A stretch of DNA of 64,000 nt from Ignavibacteriales bacterium (GCA_016177735.1 JACOUS010000014.1:1-64000), one strand, 5' to 3'. Shown: positions 7,973 to 17,653, counted from the first letter of the stretch. Program-made: numbers and translations. Notes: generated by a model from the sequence alone, not told the origin.

Positions 7973-9697
7973 TTACAACTTCAGTTCTACTTCCTTTCCT
8001 GAAATTAAATACTTAATCTTCAACAGCGACAACTCTGCAAACTGTAATTGTAATGCAAGAATATTTTTGCCGGCTCTTAATTTTGCTTTTGCTGTACTGC
8101 GATTTCCATTTGAATCAAAACCTGAAATTTCTATTTCTTCATCCAATTTTGAGTAGATCAAAATTTTTGCTTTGTTCTCCTTTTCTTTAATAAGAACGGG
8201 ATTAGTAAAAACATCATCTACTCCGGCAAGCAAGTTCAGTTCGGGAAAGTTTACTTCCACTACATTCGAAGTTTCGATACTCTCGTTCCAAAGTTTGCTT
8301 ACCGATCTCAATGTGAAGTAGTAATTATTTTTTTTCGGTTTCTCTATTCCAAGTGTTATTGAATTTTTGTCCGACGGAATTAAATCAAATAAATAATCCG
8401 GCAAAATTTCCGAAGCGGCGTGAGGCAAGTTATAAAGAGCAAAATATTTAATGCTGTCGTTAGAATTATTTTCATTCACTTGCCAGTGGAGTGAAAAAAG
8501 ATTTTCATCGGCATTATTTTTTTCTACCGATAAAAACTGCGGCGGTTCCGGTTTTATCCCGTCGAGCCAAGCCATTTCTGCCGGATAAGTTTTATTGCGG
8601 AAATTTTTGAATTGATAATCTCTAATGTTGCCGTACCTAAAAAATGCAATGCCGCTTGCATTAATTGTCCGTGAGTAATCAATCATCTTCTCGATATCGT
8701 TCATCACATTTTCTTTGTACGCACCGATTCCGAGCACAACATTTCTTCCGTAAGAATATTCTACCCATTCTTTTGCCAGCAGATCGAACGATGTGTTTTC
8801 ATCAAACGACCAATAAATTTGCGGAGCGACATAATCAAGAATTCCGCGCCGCAGCCATTCGCGTGAGTCCTGATAAATTTCCGAGTAGCCTTCCCATCCG
8901 TACATCCCTTTATGATTTTTATAAACCCCAATCGGCGCCGCCCCAACTTTAACAACCGGTTTTACGGCTTTAATTTTTTTGTAAGCAAGTTCGATCAAAG
9001 TCGTGATATTATTTCTGCGCCAATCGTCTTTCGGAATTCCGCTTCCGTAAACATTGTAAGAAAAATCATCACCAAAATTTTTGCCGGGGTAACGGATGAA
9101 ATCGAGTTGAACGCCGTCAACATCATAATTCTGAATCATCTCTTCGATCAAATCGGAAAGATATTCTCTAACTTCCGGCAGACCCGGATCTAGCCAATAC
9201 GATTTATTCCCTTCCCGGTTATCTTCAACAACCCATTCGGGTTTTCTCATAAAGATATGATTTGAATCGTTGAGCGTTGACGTTTCCGCTCCGGCAAAAC
9301 AGAGAACGGTATTTATCCACGCATGAATTTCCAAACCTCTTTTGTGCGCTTGTTCTATTGCAAACGCAAGCGGATCGTAAGCTCCTATCACACCAATCTT
9401 GCCGGTTAAATAAGAAGAAACTGCTTCAAAAGAAGAATTGAACAGAACAGTTCCGTTGCTTCGTACTTGAAAATAAACCGTGTTCAGATTTTTCGATTTG
9501 ATATCATCAAATATTTTGATCAAAGATTGTTTTTGTTTTTCCTGATCAAACGTTGGCGGGGGCCAATCCAAACGGAAGTTTGTTGAGACCCAAACAGCTC
9601 GTGTCTCGCGGTTATCTTGCGGAAAAATATTTTGCAGAAGCAAAAACTGTACTGCAAAGAAAAGAAAGAAAAAATTTTCTTTCGGAAATTTCTGCAT
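7973..9697 (-). CDS. Secreted GHL10-type (DUF187/YddW-like) glycoside hydrolase
   Basis: The 574-residue protein has an N-terminal signal peptide (hydrophobic FFFLFFAVQFLLLQNIF, then a cleavage-like region near residue 27). The GHL10 barrel follows: RAVWVSTNFRLDWP, then YFQVRSNG, GLEIHAWINTV, VDGVQLDFIRYPG and DYVAPQIYW. The conserved Asp in VDGVQLDF and Glu/Asp at strand ends fit a retaining hydrolase acting on cell-wall or exopolysaccharide glycans, but the substrate is unproven. The last about 180 residues (from EPPQFLSVEK) look like a beta-sandwich accessory domain. An ATG two codons inside the longer frame is preferred; it begins just after the aroB stop, so the two are likely co-transcribed. 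Confidence 0.85.
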   Translation of the reverse strand: MQKFPKENFFFLFFAVQFLLLQNIFPQDNRETRAVWVSTNFRLDWPPPTFDQEKQKQSLIKIFDDIKSKNLNTVYFQVRSNGTVLFNSSFEAVSSYLTGKIGVIGAYDPLAFAIEQAHKRGLEIHAWINTVLCFAGAETSTLNDSNHIFMRKPEWVVEDNREGNKSYWLDPGLPEVREYLSDLIEEMIQNYDVDGVQLDFIRYPGKNFGDDFSYNVYGSGIPKDDWRRNNITTLIELAYKKIKAVKPVVKVGAAPIGVYKNHKGMYGWEGYSEIYQDSREWLRRGILDYVAPQIYWSFDENTSFDLLAKEWVEYSYGRNVVLGIGAYKENVMNDIEKMIDYSRTINASGIAFFRYGNIRDYQFKNFRNKTYPAEMAWLDGIKPEPPQFLSVEKNNADENLFSLHWQVNENNSNDSIKYFALYNLPHAASEILPDYLFDLIPSDKNSITLGIEKPKKNNYYFTLRSVSKLWNESIETSNVVEVNFPELNLLAGVDDVFTNPVLIKEKENKAKILIYSKLDEEIEISGFDSNGNRSTAKAKLRAGKNILALQLQFAELSLLKIKYLISGKEVELKL

Positions 9698-9699
9698 GA

Positions 9700-10797
9700 T
9701 CAATTCACAAAATATTGGATGCCGTTATTCAAAGCATAAAAAACATCTTGCCGTGCAGCTTCGATATCAACCAAAATGCTGCCGGCTTTTTTTAACAAAA
9801 CGAAATTGATTACATCCGCTCTGTTCTTTTTATCGCGTTTCATTATTTCGTAAAGTTTGTTAGGATCGTAACCGGCAATTTTTATTTTACCGGCAAGCTT
9901 AATTATCAGCGAAAGATATTTCTGCAGTTCGTCGTCGTTCAATAGATTCATTTTGTTTGAAAGATGAAGCGCACAAGCCAATCCAACAATAACCGCTTGC
10001 CCGTGTTTTATTTTGTGCTTCTGTTCAACTTCAATTGCGTGTGCAAAAGTATGACCGATATTCAAAACTTTGCGCAAGCCGCTAATTTCCATTTCATCGT
10101 TTTCAACAATACTTGCTTTGAATTGCACGCACGTCTGCACAATTTTATTTACAGTGCTTTTATCGCATTGAATTAATTTGGTATATTTTTTTTCGATCAC
10201 ATTAAAAAAATCATCACCTATCAGCAAACCGTATTTCACAATTTCGCCGATACCGCAAATAGTTTCATCTTGCGGAAGAGTTTTTAGAAATACGGAATCG
10301 ATCAAAACATATTTGGGCTGATAGAAAGCGCCGACAATATTTTTTGTATCGCCGAAATTAATTCCGGTTTTTCCGCCCACCGAACTATCGACCATCGCAA
10401 GCAAAGTCGTGGGAACATGAACATACTGAATGCCGCGAGCAAAAGTTGCGGCGGCAAATCCCGCGATATCGCCGGTTATTCCTCCGCCGATTGCAATTAA
10501 TAATGTGTCGCGGCTGTAACCTTTGGCAAGCATCGCTGAGTAAATCTTGTTCAAACTTTCGTATGATTTGCTCTCTTCATCTGCATGAAATTCAATGAAT
10601 GAAAATCCGGTATCGAATTTTTCTATCAAACCGTTAATTAATCTGCGGTGATGTTTTAAAACATTGCCGTCAACAACAAGAAAAATATTCTTCGAAAGAT
10701 TTAATGATTTATTGAGTTCCGGAATTTTCGAAAAAATATTTTCGCCGAAATAAACCGGGTAGGATTTCTCTTTTAGATTAATTTTTATTTTGTTCAT
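9700..10797 (-). CDS. aroB: 3-dehydroquinate synthase
   Basis: AroB closes DAHP to 3-dehydroquinate, step two of the shikimate pathway, with NAD and a divalent metal. The 365-residue protein has the NAD-binding GGGITGDIAGFAAATFARGI block, PTTLLAMVDSSVGGKTGIN, and the metal ligands in GEIVKYGLL, LNIGHTFAHAIE and KHGQAV. I use the internal Met at 10797 (MNKIKIN); a Met nine codons upstream would increase the overlap with aroK. As called, it overlaps the end of aroK by 20 bases, so the two are an aroK-aroB operon that continues into the glycosidase gene. The DAHP synthase for the previous step is inside the trp operon in this window. Confidence 0.94.
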   Translation of the reverse strand: MNKIKINLKEKSYPVYFGENIFSKIPELNKSLNLSKNIFLVVDGNVLKHHRRLINGLIEKFDTGFSFIEFHADEESKSYESLNKIYSAMLAKGYSRDTLLIAIGGGITGDIAGFAAATFARGIQYVHVPTTLLAMVDSSVGGKTGINFGDTKNIVGAFYQPKYVLIDSVFLKTLPQDETICGIGEIVKYGLLIGDDFFNVIEKKYTKLIQCDKSTVNKIVQTCVQFKASIVENDEMEISGLRKVLNIGHTFAHAIEVEQKHKIKHGQAVIVGLACALHLSNKMNLLNDDELQKYLSLIIKLAGKIKIAGYDPNKLYEIMKRDKKNRADVINFVLLKKAGSILVDIEAARQDVFYALNNGIQYFVN

Positions 10798-11335
10798 AAA
10801 ATAAACCGGGAATTTCTTTTGCAATTCTATCTACTGTTATGCCAATTGGACTTGAATCGGTGTTGATTATTAAATCAGCTTTCTCATAGTAACTTTTTCT
10901 TTTTTCGAGCAGTTCTTTAATTCTATCGATAAAATCTTCTTCGGGATTTTCGCCGAGAACAAGATCACGGAAGAGCGGTCTATCAATTTTATTGCGTAAT
11001 CTTTTATAAAGATTTGACGGCGATACTTTGAGATAAATTATTTTGCCGCTCTCTTTCATCAGTTTCAGATTTTCTTTGTTGGTAATTGTTCCGCCGCCCA
11101 AAGAAACTACAAAGCCGTCTTGCTTAATTATCCGTTTCAAAATTTTTTGTTCGAGACTGCGGAAATATGTTTCTCCCTTCTTTTCAAAAATTTCCACAAC
11201 AGTAGCTTTTTCTTCTTCTTCAATTTCTTTGTCGAGGTCGTAAAAATTCAAGCCGAGCACATTTGCAAGTATCGGTCCAATTGTACTTTTGCCGCTTGTC
11301 ATAAATCCGGTTAAATAAATTCTTATTTCGTTCAT
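10778..11335 (-). CDS. aroK: Shikimate kinase
   Basis: Shikimate kinase phosphorylates shikimate at O3. The 185-residue protein has the Walker A loop in GFMTSGKSTIG near residues 10-20, the shikimate-binding Asp in YDLDKEIEEEEK, FRSLEQKIL, SLGGGTI, and a lid with RPLF. The length is typical. It is the first gene of an aroK-aroB pair with a 20-base overlap. No strong ribosome site is seen upstream, as is common in Bacteroidota. Confidence 0.93.
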   Translation of the reverse strand: MNEIRIYLTGFMTSGKSTIGPILANVLGLNFYDLDKEIEEEEKATVVEIFEKKGETYFRSLEQKILKRIIKQDGFVVSLGGGTITNKENLKLMKESGKIIYLKVSPSNLYKRLRNKIDRPLFRDLVLGENPEEDFIDRIKELLEKRKSYYEKADLIINTDSSPIGITVDRIAKEIPGLFYEQNKN

Positions 11336-11397
11336 ACACTGATGTGCAACATTCGAGAGCCAATATAAAAAAGAAGTATGAAGGAATGAAACGTTGG

Positions 11398-12105
11398 TTA
11401 GAAATTAAATACAACCCCGATTGTAAACGTAATGCCGTCAACATTTACTTTTGAATAGAAAGTCTGCGAGGATAACAAAAAAGTTCTCCCTTCGTAATTG
11501 ACGAAGTTGTTCGAGTATTTACTTTTCATATCGATTTCCGGATCGCGGAAACGCATTTGTCCGCGCACTGAAATGTAATCGTTAATTATATAATCCATTC
11601 CAACCGCAACATGAATACCGTAACCGATTTCGCTTCCGTCATCGGAAACAGTAACATCGCCGAGTTCGCGGATATGTTCTGCAAAATAAATTCCGCCTCC
11701 GCCGCCCATAAAAAATTTAAATAGCTCGGTTGAAAAAGGAAGCAGATAATACAAACTAATTTCTACCGGAATTATTCTGTAACCGTCTTTAACTTTGGCA
11801 CGCACACCGGCAAGATTATAATTATTATTAATGTAATTTTTCTGAATATACTCCGTTCCGGCGCCAACAATCAATGATTCTGAAATCTTGAATCTGAATT
11901 CACCTGAAAAACTATTAATGCCGTCCAAATCTTCATGAATATTTTTCAACAGTTGATCGGGTGTATTCGGCTGAAGAAAAAGTTTTGATGTTGTTGTGTA
12001 ATTATAATTCGCGGATATGCTGAAATTTTTTCCGTTGTATTGTGAATAGACCGGGCGCATTATCAAAAAGATAAAAGGCAATATGTAAAATAATCTGTTC
12101 TTCAT
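11398..12105 (-). CDS. Outer-membrane beta-barrel protein, function unknown
   Basis: The 235-residue protein has a signal peptide (hydrophobic LFYILPFIFLIMRPVYS, cleavage near QYN). Alternating aromatic/polar strands follow (FSISANYNYTT, EISLYYLLPF, YISVRGQMRFRD), and it ends in ITFTIGVVFNF with the terminal Phe expected of outer-membrane barrels. It resembles the porin/OmpW-like small barrels of Bacteroidota in pattern only; I cannot name a substrate. I start at the ATG at 12105 rather than the one five codons upstream, to place a Lys directly before the hydrophobic core. It sits between aroK and the foldase terminator, probably as its own unit. Confidence 0.75.
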   Translation of the reverse strand: MKNRLFYILPFIFLIMRPVYSQYNGKNFSISANYNYTTTSKLFLQPNTPDQLLKNIHEDLDGINSFSGEFRFKISESLIVGAGTEYIQKNYINNNYNLAGVRAKVKDGYRIIPVEISLYYLLPFSTELFKFFMGGGGGIYFAEHIRELGDVTVSDDGSEIGYGIHVAVGMDYIINDYISVRGQMRFRDPEIDMKSKYSNNFVNYEGRTFLLSSQTFYSKVNVDGITFTIGVVFNF

Positions 12106-12283
12106 AATTTCAGCCGGCAATATAGAAATTCGGGACGTAATTCAAAGTGCAAAAATATAGAGTGAATTCGGCGGCGATTTGTGAATCTTTGCGAATGACT
12201 GAGTGACTTCCGTATTAATGGCTATGCCAAAAGCAGCAAAGTGACAAAGGAAAAAAATTACTGTTGAGATGAGTTTAAAACAA

Positions 12284-12310
12284 AAAGCCCCGCAATTAAT
12301 ACGGGGCTTT
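12284..12310 (-). terminator. Rho-independent terminator of the PpiD-like gene
   Basis: A 9-bp perfect stem (AAAGCCCCG at 12284-12292 with CGGGGCTTT at 12302-12310) has a 9-base loop. On the minus strand it is followed by a short T-run, about 25 bases beyond the foldase stop. Confidence 0.85.
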
Positions 12311-12334
12311 GCAAATTTTCTATCCATAAAATTA

Positions 12335-14425
12335 TTAACGGTAGAATAAATATCTGTTATCAACGATGCCTGCTTCTTTTTTCAAATCTTGCAGCCATTG
12401 GTTGAAATATCTGTTCTTCTTCTGTGCAAGTAATTCGCGGACGATTGCTTGTTTCTGGAACTCAAATGTTGCCGGAACATACTGGGTGCGATATCTTAAG
12501 TTGATCAGATAAACACCGTTATTTCCTTTTACCGGTTCCGACCATTTATTCATATCAGCTTTAATTGCGTATTCCGAGAAAGCATATTCTTTACCAACGC
12601 CATCAATAACACCAAGAGTTGTAAAATCCGAAGTAGTATCAACTTTGGCGGGTGTCCAAACTGTTTTGGCAAGATTTACATCTCCGTTTGTGCCGAGTTT
12701 GGAACGAATCTCTTTTGCAAGCGACATCAATTTTTCAAATTTCTTTTCGCGGACGAAACTACTTTTGACAGCTTCTTTCACTTCATCAAATTCTTTGAAG
12801 CCGGGTTTAATTTCTTCCGATACCATTGCAACAGCATAACCGGCTTGAATTCTGTAAACTTCGGAGATGTCGCCGGTACTGTTTTCGAACGACCATTTAA
12901 CAAGCGGTTCGCTAAGACCGATACCGGCAATTGCTTTCGCTTCTTCATTGAAAGGAGGTGTTTCGATGGCTTCATACTTCATCAATTTTGCTTCGCTTTC
13001 AAATCCGTTTTCGTTTGCAACGTAAGCAAAGTCGGTTGCATCCTGATATAATTTATCTGTTGTTGATGCACTCGTCTGTATTTTATTAACAATCTTTTCC
13101 AAAACATAATCTTCGTTCGATTTGCCGGTAACTTTAATTATATGATAACCGAAAGAAGTTTTAACCGGTTTCTGCACAACGCCAACAGCACCTTTGTAAC
13201 AAGCTTCTTCAAATTCTTTTACCATCTGTCCTTTGCTGAACCAGCCGAGGTCTCCGCCTCTGCCGGCATTTGCTTTGTCGTCGGATTTAGCGGCAGCGGC
13301 AGATGCAAAGTTTGCACCTTTTGCAATCTCGTTATAAATATCTGTTGCTTTCTTCAAATCTTCCTGATCGTTTCCTGTAGAGCGTACAAGTATGTGCGAT
13401 GCTTTTACAGATTCGTTTTTGGATTTTACTTTGCTGTCTAATTTATAAACGATGTAACCTTCGTATGTAGCAACCGGACCAACAATACTTCCGGCAGAAC
13501 TTCTTTGAATTGATTCTCTTGCTTCAGCCGGGAGAACAGTTAATGAAACAGTATCTTTTTTGTACGGCTGTTCGGAATAAATATCAACATAAGATTTGAA
13601 CGAAGCAGTATCGGTTTTAAGTTTTGCAGCAACTGCTTCAAGATTTTTCTTCACGCCGAGTGAATCTGCTTGCGAAGGCTGACGGCGGAAGAGTACGTAT
13701 TTCAATTTTCTGGAAGACTCAACTTTGTAATCTTCGAGATGTTCATCATAATATTTTTTGAGATCGGAGTCGTTGACTTTAATTTCATTATTGGAAATGT
13801 TGTTCGGGTTAAGCATAACATATTCGGCGCGCATCTTTGTATTCTGCATAATGAAGCGGTCTTTGGCTTCTTCGTCGCCCACGGTTACGGTTGCAAATAA
13901 ATAGTTCTGCAATTTTTGTTGCGTCAACTGCTGTTTTATCTGCTCTTCAACCGCAAGAACAATTTCTTTATTTCTCGGATCGCGCATTGCCTGATCATAA
14001 AGCTGTCTGTTGAAATTCCCGGTTGAATCTGTAAACTGCTGTTTGAGGAAAGCCGGCGGATTAGCACCTAAAATAGCGTCTTTAACTTCTTCATCGCTTA
14101 CTGTAATTCCGTACTCATTAATTTTAGCATCAATTAATTTTTGAGTAACGAGTGCATCCCAAACATTATCTCTGAAATAATCCATCTGCGATTCATCCAA
14201 AGTTTGTCCGGTTGCCCTTTCTTGCTGCTGTTTGTAGCGATCAACCAAGTTTGAATATTCTTGATAAGTAACATCCTCTCCGTTAATTGAACCGACGTTC
14301 TGCGAGCGGTTGCCGAGAAATTCCAGTACGCGTGAATCAGAAATAACCATGAACAGAACAAACAGTCCGCCAACAAGAAGAATGAACCACGGAGCTAAAC
14401 TCCTCATCCGGGCCATCATACCCAT
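12335..14425 (-). CDS. PpiD/SurA-like membrane-anchored periplasmic peptidyl-prolyl isomerase
   Basis: The 696-residue protein has an N-terminal membrane segment (APWFILLVGGLFVLFMVIS, about residues 11-29). A SurA-N-like helical chaperone region follows (NGEDVTYQEYSNLVDRYKQQ onwards), then a parvulin domain from about residue 340 (VKASHILVRSTG, GRGGDLGWFSKGQMVKEFE, SFGYHIIKV), and a C-terminal region with a second, weaker rotamase-like part. PpiD proteins help newly exported outer-membrane proteins fold. GGAGG nine bases before the start is one of the clearest ribosome sites in the window. It is monocistronic, with its own terminator. The architecture call is strong; the exact client set is unknown. 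Confidence 0.9.
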   Translation of the reverse strand: MGMMARMRSLAPWFILLVGGLFVLFMVISDSRVLEFLGNRSQNVGSINGEDVTYQEYSNLVDRYKQQQERATGQTLDESQMDYFRDNVWDALVTQKLIDAKINEYGITVSDEEVKDAILGANPPAFLKQQFTDSTGNFNRQLYDQAMRDPRNKEIVLAVEEQIKQQLTQQKLQNYLFATVTVGDEEAKDRFIMQNTKMRAEYVMLNPNNISNNEIKVNDSDLKKYYDEHLEDYKVESSRKLKYVLFRRQPSQADSLGVKKNLEAVAAKLKTDTASFKSYVDIYSEQPYKKDTVSLTVLPAEARESIQRSSAGSIVGPVATYEGYIVYKLDSKVKSKNESVKASHILVRSTGNDQEDLKKATDIYNEIAKGANFASAAAAKSDDKANAGRGGDLGWFSKGQMVKEFEEACYKGAVGVVQKPVKTSFGYHIIKVTGKSNEDYVLEKIVNKIQTSASTTDKLYQDATDFAYVANENGFESEAKLMKYEAIETPPFNEEAKAIAGIGLSEPLVKWSFENSTGDISEVYRIQAGYAVAMVSEEIKPGFKEFDEVKEAVKSSFVREKKFEKLMSLAKEIRSKLGTNGDVNLAKTVWTPAKVDTTSDFTTLGVIDGVGKEYAFSEYAIKADMNKWSEPVKGNNGVYLINLRYRTQYVPATFEFQKQAIVRELLAQKKNRYFNQWLQDLKKEAGIVDNRYLFYR

Positions 14426-14687
14426 ATAAAACGACCTCCGTTTAAGAAATAATGAAAATTTAGGCGCTTAATTTAGATACACGGGGGGTGAAATGCAATT
14501 ATAAGTTTACTCTATTTACTGGGTGCGGACAACTGTCCGGATACTTGATACAGGATACCGGATATTAATGATGAAGGGTGAAGAGTATCGTATTTGTTTC
14601 AAAAGTATAGCGGCATGAATTAACCAAATTTTTATTTGCGATTCTATAAGGCGGGGCTTAATTTTCGTCAACTTTTAAGGAAATACT
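14426..14687. other. Gap between the divergent foldase and symporter units
   Basis: These 262 bases contain no plausible gene. They should hold promoters in both directions, but I see no confident -7/-33 pair, hairpin or repeat. Confidence 0.5.
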
Positions 14688-14900
14688 ATGCCTTCGTTCA
14701 CTCATTCTTGGCTGCCCTTCATTTATTTATACTTCTTCGGCGGATTATTTTTCTTCGGCGGCATGATCATAATTCACAAAAGTAACAGCCTTGATCTGCG
14801 GCTCAAAAAAAACCGCTGGTGGAGAAAAGTTTTGTATTTCGGTTACTTCTACTTCTTGATAATTCACTCCATTTTAATAATTGCAGCTCTTTATTGGTGA
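14688..14900 (+). CDS. Small two-helix membrane protein preceding a Na+/solute symporter
   Basis: The 70-residue protein has two hydrophobic helices (about residues 9-28 and 48-68) split by a basic loop (LRLKKNRWWRK). AAGGAA lies seven bases before the ATG, and the symporter starts eight bases after its stop, so the two are translationally close and probably function together. It has no domain that I recognise. Small membrane partners next to sodium/solute symporters are known in other bacteria, so an accessory role is a reasonable guess, not a demonstrated one. Confidence 0.7.
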   Translation: MPSFTHSWLPFIYLYFFGGLFFFGGMIIIHKSNSLDLRLKKNRWWRKVLYFGYFYFLIIHSILIIAALYW

Positions 14901-14908
14901 AATAAAAT

Positions 14909-17011
14909 ATGGAATCATTACACGGTTTGGGAACCGCAGCCGATTGGGTAGTTATGCTCGTTTACTTTTTTGGGATTATGCTCTTTGGCAGTTACTTCGC
15001 AAAATATAACAGAAGCACTAACGATTTCTTTTTCGGCGGAAGAAGATTTGCTTGGTGGCTTATCACTGTTTCTATTGTTGCAACCGGCGTTGGAAGCCAC
15101 AGCTTTGTCAAATATTCCGCAAAAGGTTTTGAACACGGAATTTCTTCTACAATGACTTACATGAACGATTGGTTTTTTATGCCCTTCTTTCTTTTTGGAT
15201 GGCTGCCAATTGTTGTTTACACAAAAATAAGATCGATCCCGGAATATTTTGAAAAGAGATTCAGCCCGGTTGCAAGAAGAGTTGCTACTGTTTTTCAACT
15301 TCTTTACATGGTAGGATATTTGGGCATCGGACTGCTTACTTTAGGAAAAGTTTTCACTCCACTTCTTCCGGCAACAATTGACATTTTCGGTTTGTCAATC
15401 CCGGTAACATTGATGGGTGTAATAATTGTTGTTGCCGCAGTAACCGGAACTTACACAACATTCGGCGGACAAACGGCTGTTATTTTTACTGATCTGATAC
15501 AAGGATTGATTCTTTTGTTTGCCGGCTTTTTAATTTTTTTGATGGGCATTAGTTACGTCGGCGGGCTGGATGCTTTCTGGCATTTGCTTCCGCCGGATTG
15601 GAGACTGCCGCTTGCTGATTTTAACACTCCGCCAGATTTTAATTTTGTAGGAATCTTCTGGCAAGACGGCGTTGCCGGCTCGGTCGGATTTTTATTTATG
15701 AACATGGGTTTGTTGATGCGTTTCATGTCTGCAAAAAGTGTTGACGAAGGAAGAAAAGCCGCGGTGTTCAACGTTTTGTTTATGCTCCCCCTTTCTGCAA
15801 TTGTTGTAGGCAATGCCGGCTGGATCGGCAAAGCATTAACGGAAATGGTTCCTTCACAATTGAATTCGAACGTAAACCCGGATGAAATATTTGTTGCGGT
15901 AACTCATATCATTTCAACAAAAGGCGTGTTTGGATTTGTTATTGCGGCATTAACCGCAACGTTATTATCTACTGTTGATTCGTTGATCAACGCAATTGCC
16001 GCAGTATACATGAACGATGTTCACCACCCAATAAAAAATTATTTCAAGAAGAGTAAAAAAGTTAGAACTGCAGAACAAGATGCAAAAGAGGAACTTGCCG
16101 CTGCAAGAATTGCTTCGATTGTCATCACAGCGCTCGGCATAATTGCAACAATTCCGTTCAGCAAGTATCCAACGGTTTACGAAGCTCACGGATATTTTCA
16201 TTCAACATTAACACCTCCGCTTGTTATCGCAATATTTCTGGGTGTATTCTGGAAAAAATTTACACCGGCTGGTGTGCTCGCAACGTTTCTCGGCGGTTCA
16301 TCTTTGATGATTCTCGGCGCGCGCTATCCCGGAATTTTAATCTCACCGGTTGCACACGGAACTCCAATGGATCCGGTTCATCCGTTTTCATACATCAGTG
16401 CGCTTTATAATACTTTGGCCTGTCTCGGTGTTGGTGTTTTAGTTACTTACACATTTAAGTGGCAGAAAAAAATTGTAGAGAAAATCAGGAAAGCAAATTC
16501 TCACGATATTGGAATGAAAATATCAATCGGTGCAATTGTAGTTTCTTTATTGATGGTTTGGTTCAACATCGGAACTCTTCCGCTGTTGTTAATTACTACT
16601 TTGATTATGACAATTTTGGTATCGTTGACTTCGCAGTACTACATCAAATTTAATCCCGATGTACATTTGGACGGCTTGACCGCATGGTCTATTCATCGTG
16701 CAAAAGAAATTTTTAAAGGATCAAAGATAAACGAGCGCGAAGGTGAAATTATTAAAGCTCACTGGCGTTTGAGAAAAGACAACGAAGATTACATCAGCGT
16801 TTCAAAAGAAAATATGAAAAAGATGCATGCAGAAGTAGGCGATTTAGTTTACATCTGCGATGCAAGAAAATATTTGGGCGGATTAAAATCCGTTCACACA
16901 AAATTCGGTGAACCGCATGATGAACCAGGCATCGTTTATATCGGTGAGGAACACAAGCTTAGTGCTTTGTTTCAGGAAGGAAAAATTCTTACCGTAGAAA
17001 AAGAAATGTAA
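14909..17011 (+). CDS. Sodium:solute symporter (SSS/SLC5 family)
   Basis: The 700-residue membrane protein carries the SSS fold: many hydrophobic helices from residue 11 to about 575, FFFGGRRFAWWLITVSIVAT near the start, VATGVGSHSFVKYS, GTYTTFGGQTAVIFTDLIQG, and a sodium-site-like region LTATLLSTVDSLINAIAAVYMNDV. After the last helices (ILVSLTSQYYIK) there is a soluble tail of about 120 residues. The substrate cannot be read; relatives carry sugars, organic acids or amino acids. It follows the small membrane protein by eight bases. A long stem-loop lies between its stop and coaD. Confidence 0.88.
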   Translation: MESLHGLGTAADWVVMLVYFFGIMLFGSYFAKYNRSTNDFFFGGRRFAWWLITVSIVATGVGSHSFVKYSAKGFEHGISSTMTYMNDWFFMPFFLFGWLPIVVYTKIRSIPEYFEKRFSPVARRVATVFQLLYMVGYLGIGLLTLGKVFTPLLPATIDIFGLSIPVTLMGVIIVVAAVTGTYTTFGGQTAVIFTDLIQGLILLFAGFLIFLMGISYVGGLDAFWHLLPPDWRLPLADFNTPPDFNFVGIFWQDGVAGSVGFLFMNMGLLMRFMSAKSVDEGRKAAVFNVLFMLPLSAIVVGNAGWIGKALTEMVPSQLNSNVNPDEIFVAVTHIISTKGVFGFVIAALTATLLSTVDSLINAIAAVYMNDVHHPIKNYFKKSKKVRTAEQDAKEELAAARIASIVITALGIIATIPFSKYPTVYEAHGYFHSTLTPPLVIAIFLGVFWKKFTPAGVLATFLGGSSLMILGARYPGILISPVAHGTPMDPVHPFSYISALYNTLACLGVGVLVTYTFKWQKKIVEKIRKANSHDIGMKISIGAIVVSLLMVWFNIGTLPLLLITTLIMTILVSLTSQYYIKFNPDVHLDGLTAWSIHRAKEIFKGSKINEREGEIIKAHWRLRKDNEDYISVSKENMKKMHAEVGDLVYICDARKYLGGLKSVHTKFGEPHDEPGIVYIGEEHKLSALFQEGKILTVEKEM

Positions 17012-17031
17012 CTTTTAGTATTGAGCAGATA

Positions 17032-17074
17032 GTATTGAGATATGAGACCGGCTATTGATCTCATGTCTCAATAC
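17032..17074. terminator. Long stem-loop between convergent symporter and coaD genes
   Basis: GTATTGAGATATGAGA (17032-17047) pairs with TCTCATGTCTCAATAC (17059-17074) over 16 bp with one G-T wobble and an 11-base loop. It lies between two convergent stops, so it may end both transcripts, although no long T-run follows it. Confidence 0.55.
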
Positions 17075-17092
17075 ACATCAATAAATACTATA

Positions 17093-17572
17093 TCAGTAGC
17101 CAAACTTTTCTTTCAACTTCCTGTTTACAATCGGCGGAACAAACTCTGAAACGTTTCCTTTAAACTGTGCAAGGTTGCGAATAATAGTAGAATTCAAATA
17201 AGTATAACGGGCATGGGGCATTAAAAGAATTGTTGTTATATCTTCTGCAAGCTTGCGGTTCATTAATGCCATTTGAAATTCATATTCAAAATCGCTCACC
17301 GCGCGAAGACCGCGGATGATTCCTACTGCGCCAACTTGTTTAGCATGATTTACAACCAAGCCGTCAAACCAGTCAACTTTAACTTTTTCAAATTCCTTCA
17401 GGCTTTCTCTCAGCATTTCAAGACGTTCTTCAATACTGAATAAAAATGTTTTCGAAGGATTCTTCGCAACGGTAACAATCACCTCATCAAACAATTCGAT
17501 AGCGCGTTTTACTACATCAATGTGTCCGTTTGTTACCGGATCAAACGTTCCGGGGTAGATTACTTTTGCCAT
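17093..17572 (-). CDS. coaD: Pantetheine-phosphate adenylyltransferase
   Basis: CoaD adenylates 4'-phosphopantetheine to dephospho-CoA, the penultimate step of coenzyme A synthesis. The 159-residue length is exact for the family. Visible are YPGTFDPVTNGHIDVVKRA (nucleotidyltransferase TxGH motif), IIRGLRAVSDFEYEFQMALM, and a C-terminal TYLNSTIIRNLAQFKGNVSEFVP, which holds the ISSTxxR-type signature with Asn-Ser-Thr. It lies about 180 bases downstream of rsmD on the same strand; rsmD-coaD neighbours are common in bacteria. Confidence 0.96.
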   Translation of the reverse strand: MAKVIYPGTFDPVTNGHIDVVKRAIELFDEVIVTVAKNPSKTFLFSIEERLEMLRESLKEFEKVKVDWFDGLVVNHAKQVGAVGIIRGLRAVSDFEYEFQMALMNRKLAEDITTILLMPHARYTYLNSTIIRNLAQFKGNVSEFVPPIVNRKLKEKFGY

Positions 17573-17653
17573 AGTTATTCTTTTTTATTTGCAGATTAAA
17601 AATAATTGCCGCCGTTATTAAATACTAACAAATTTTTCATCAGCTGTAGAGAA

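Noticed and set aside
12142-12363. 73-codon minus-strand frame overlapping the PpiD terminator
   Set aside because: It reads through a clear terminator hairpin and has no ribosome site or recognisable domain.
14426-14687. Riboswitch or small RNA before the symporter genes
   Set aside because: I see no conserved motif or stable stem in this gap.
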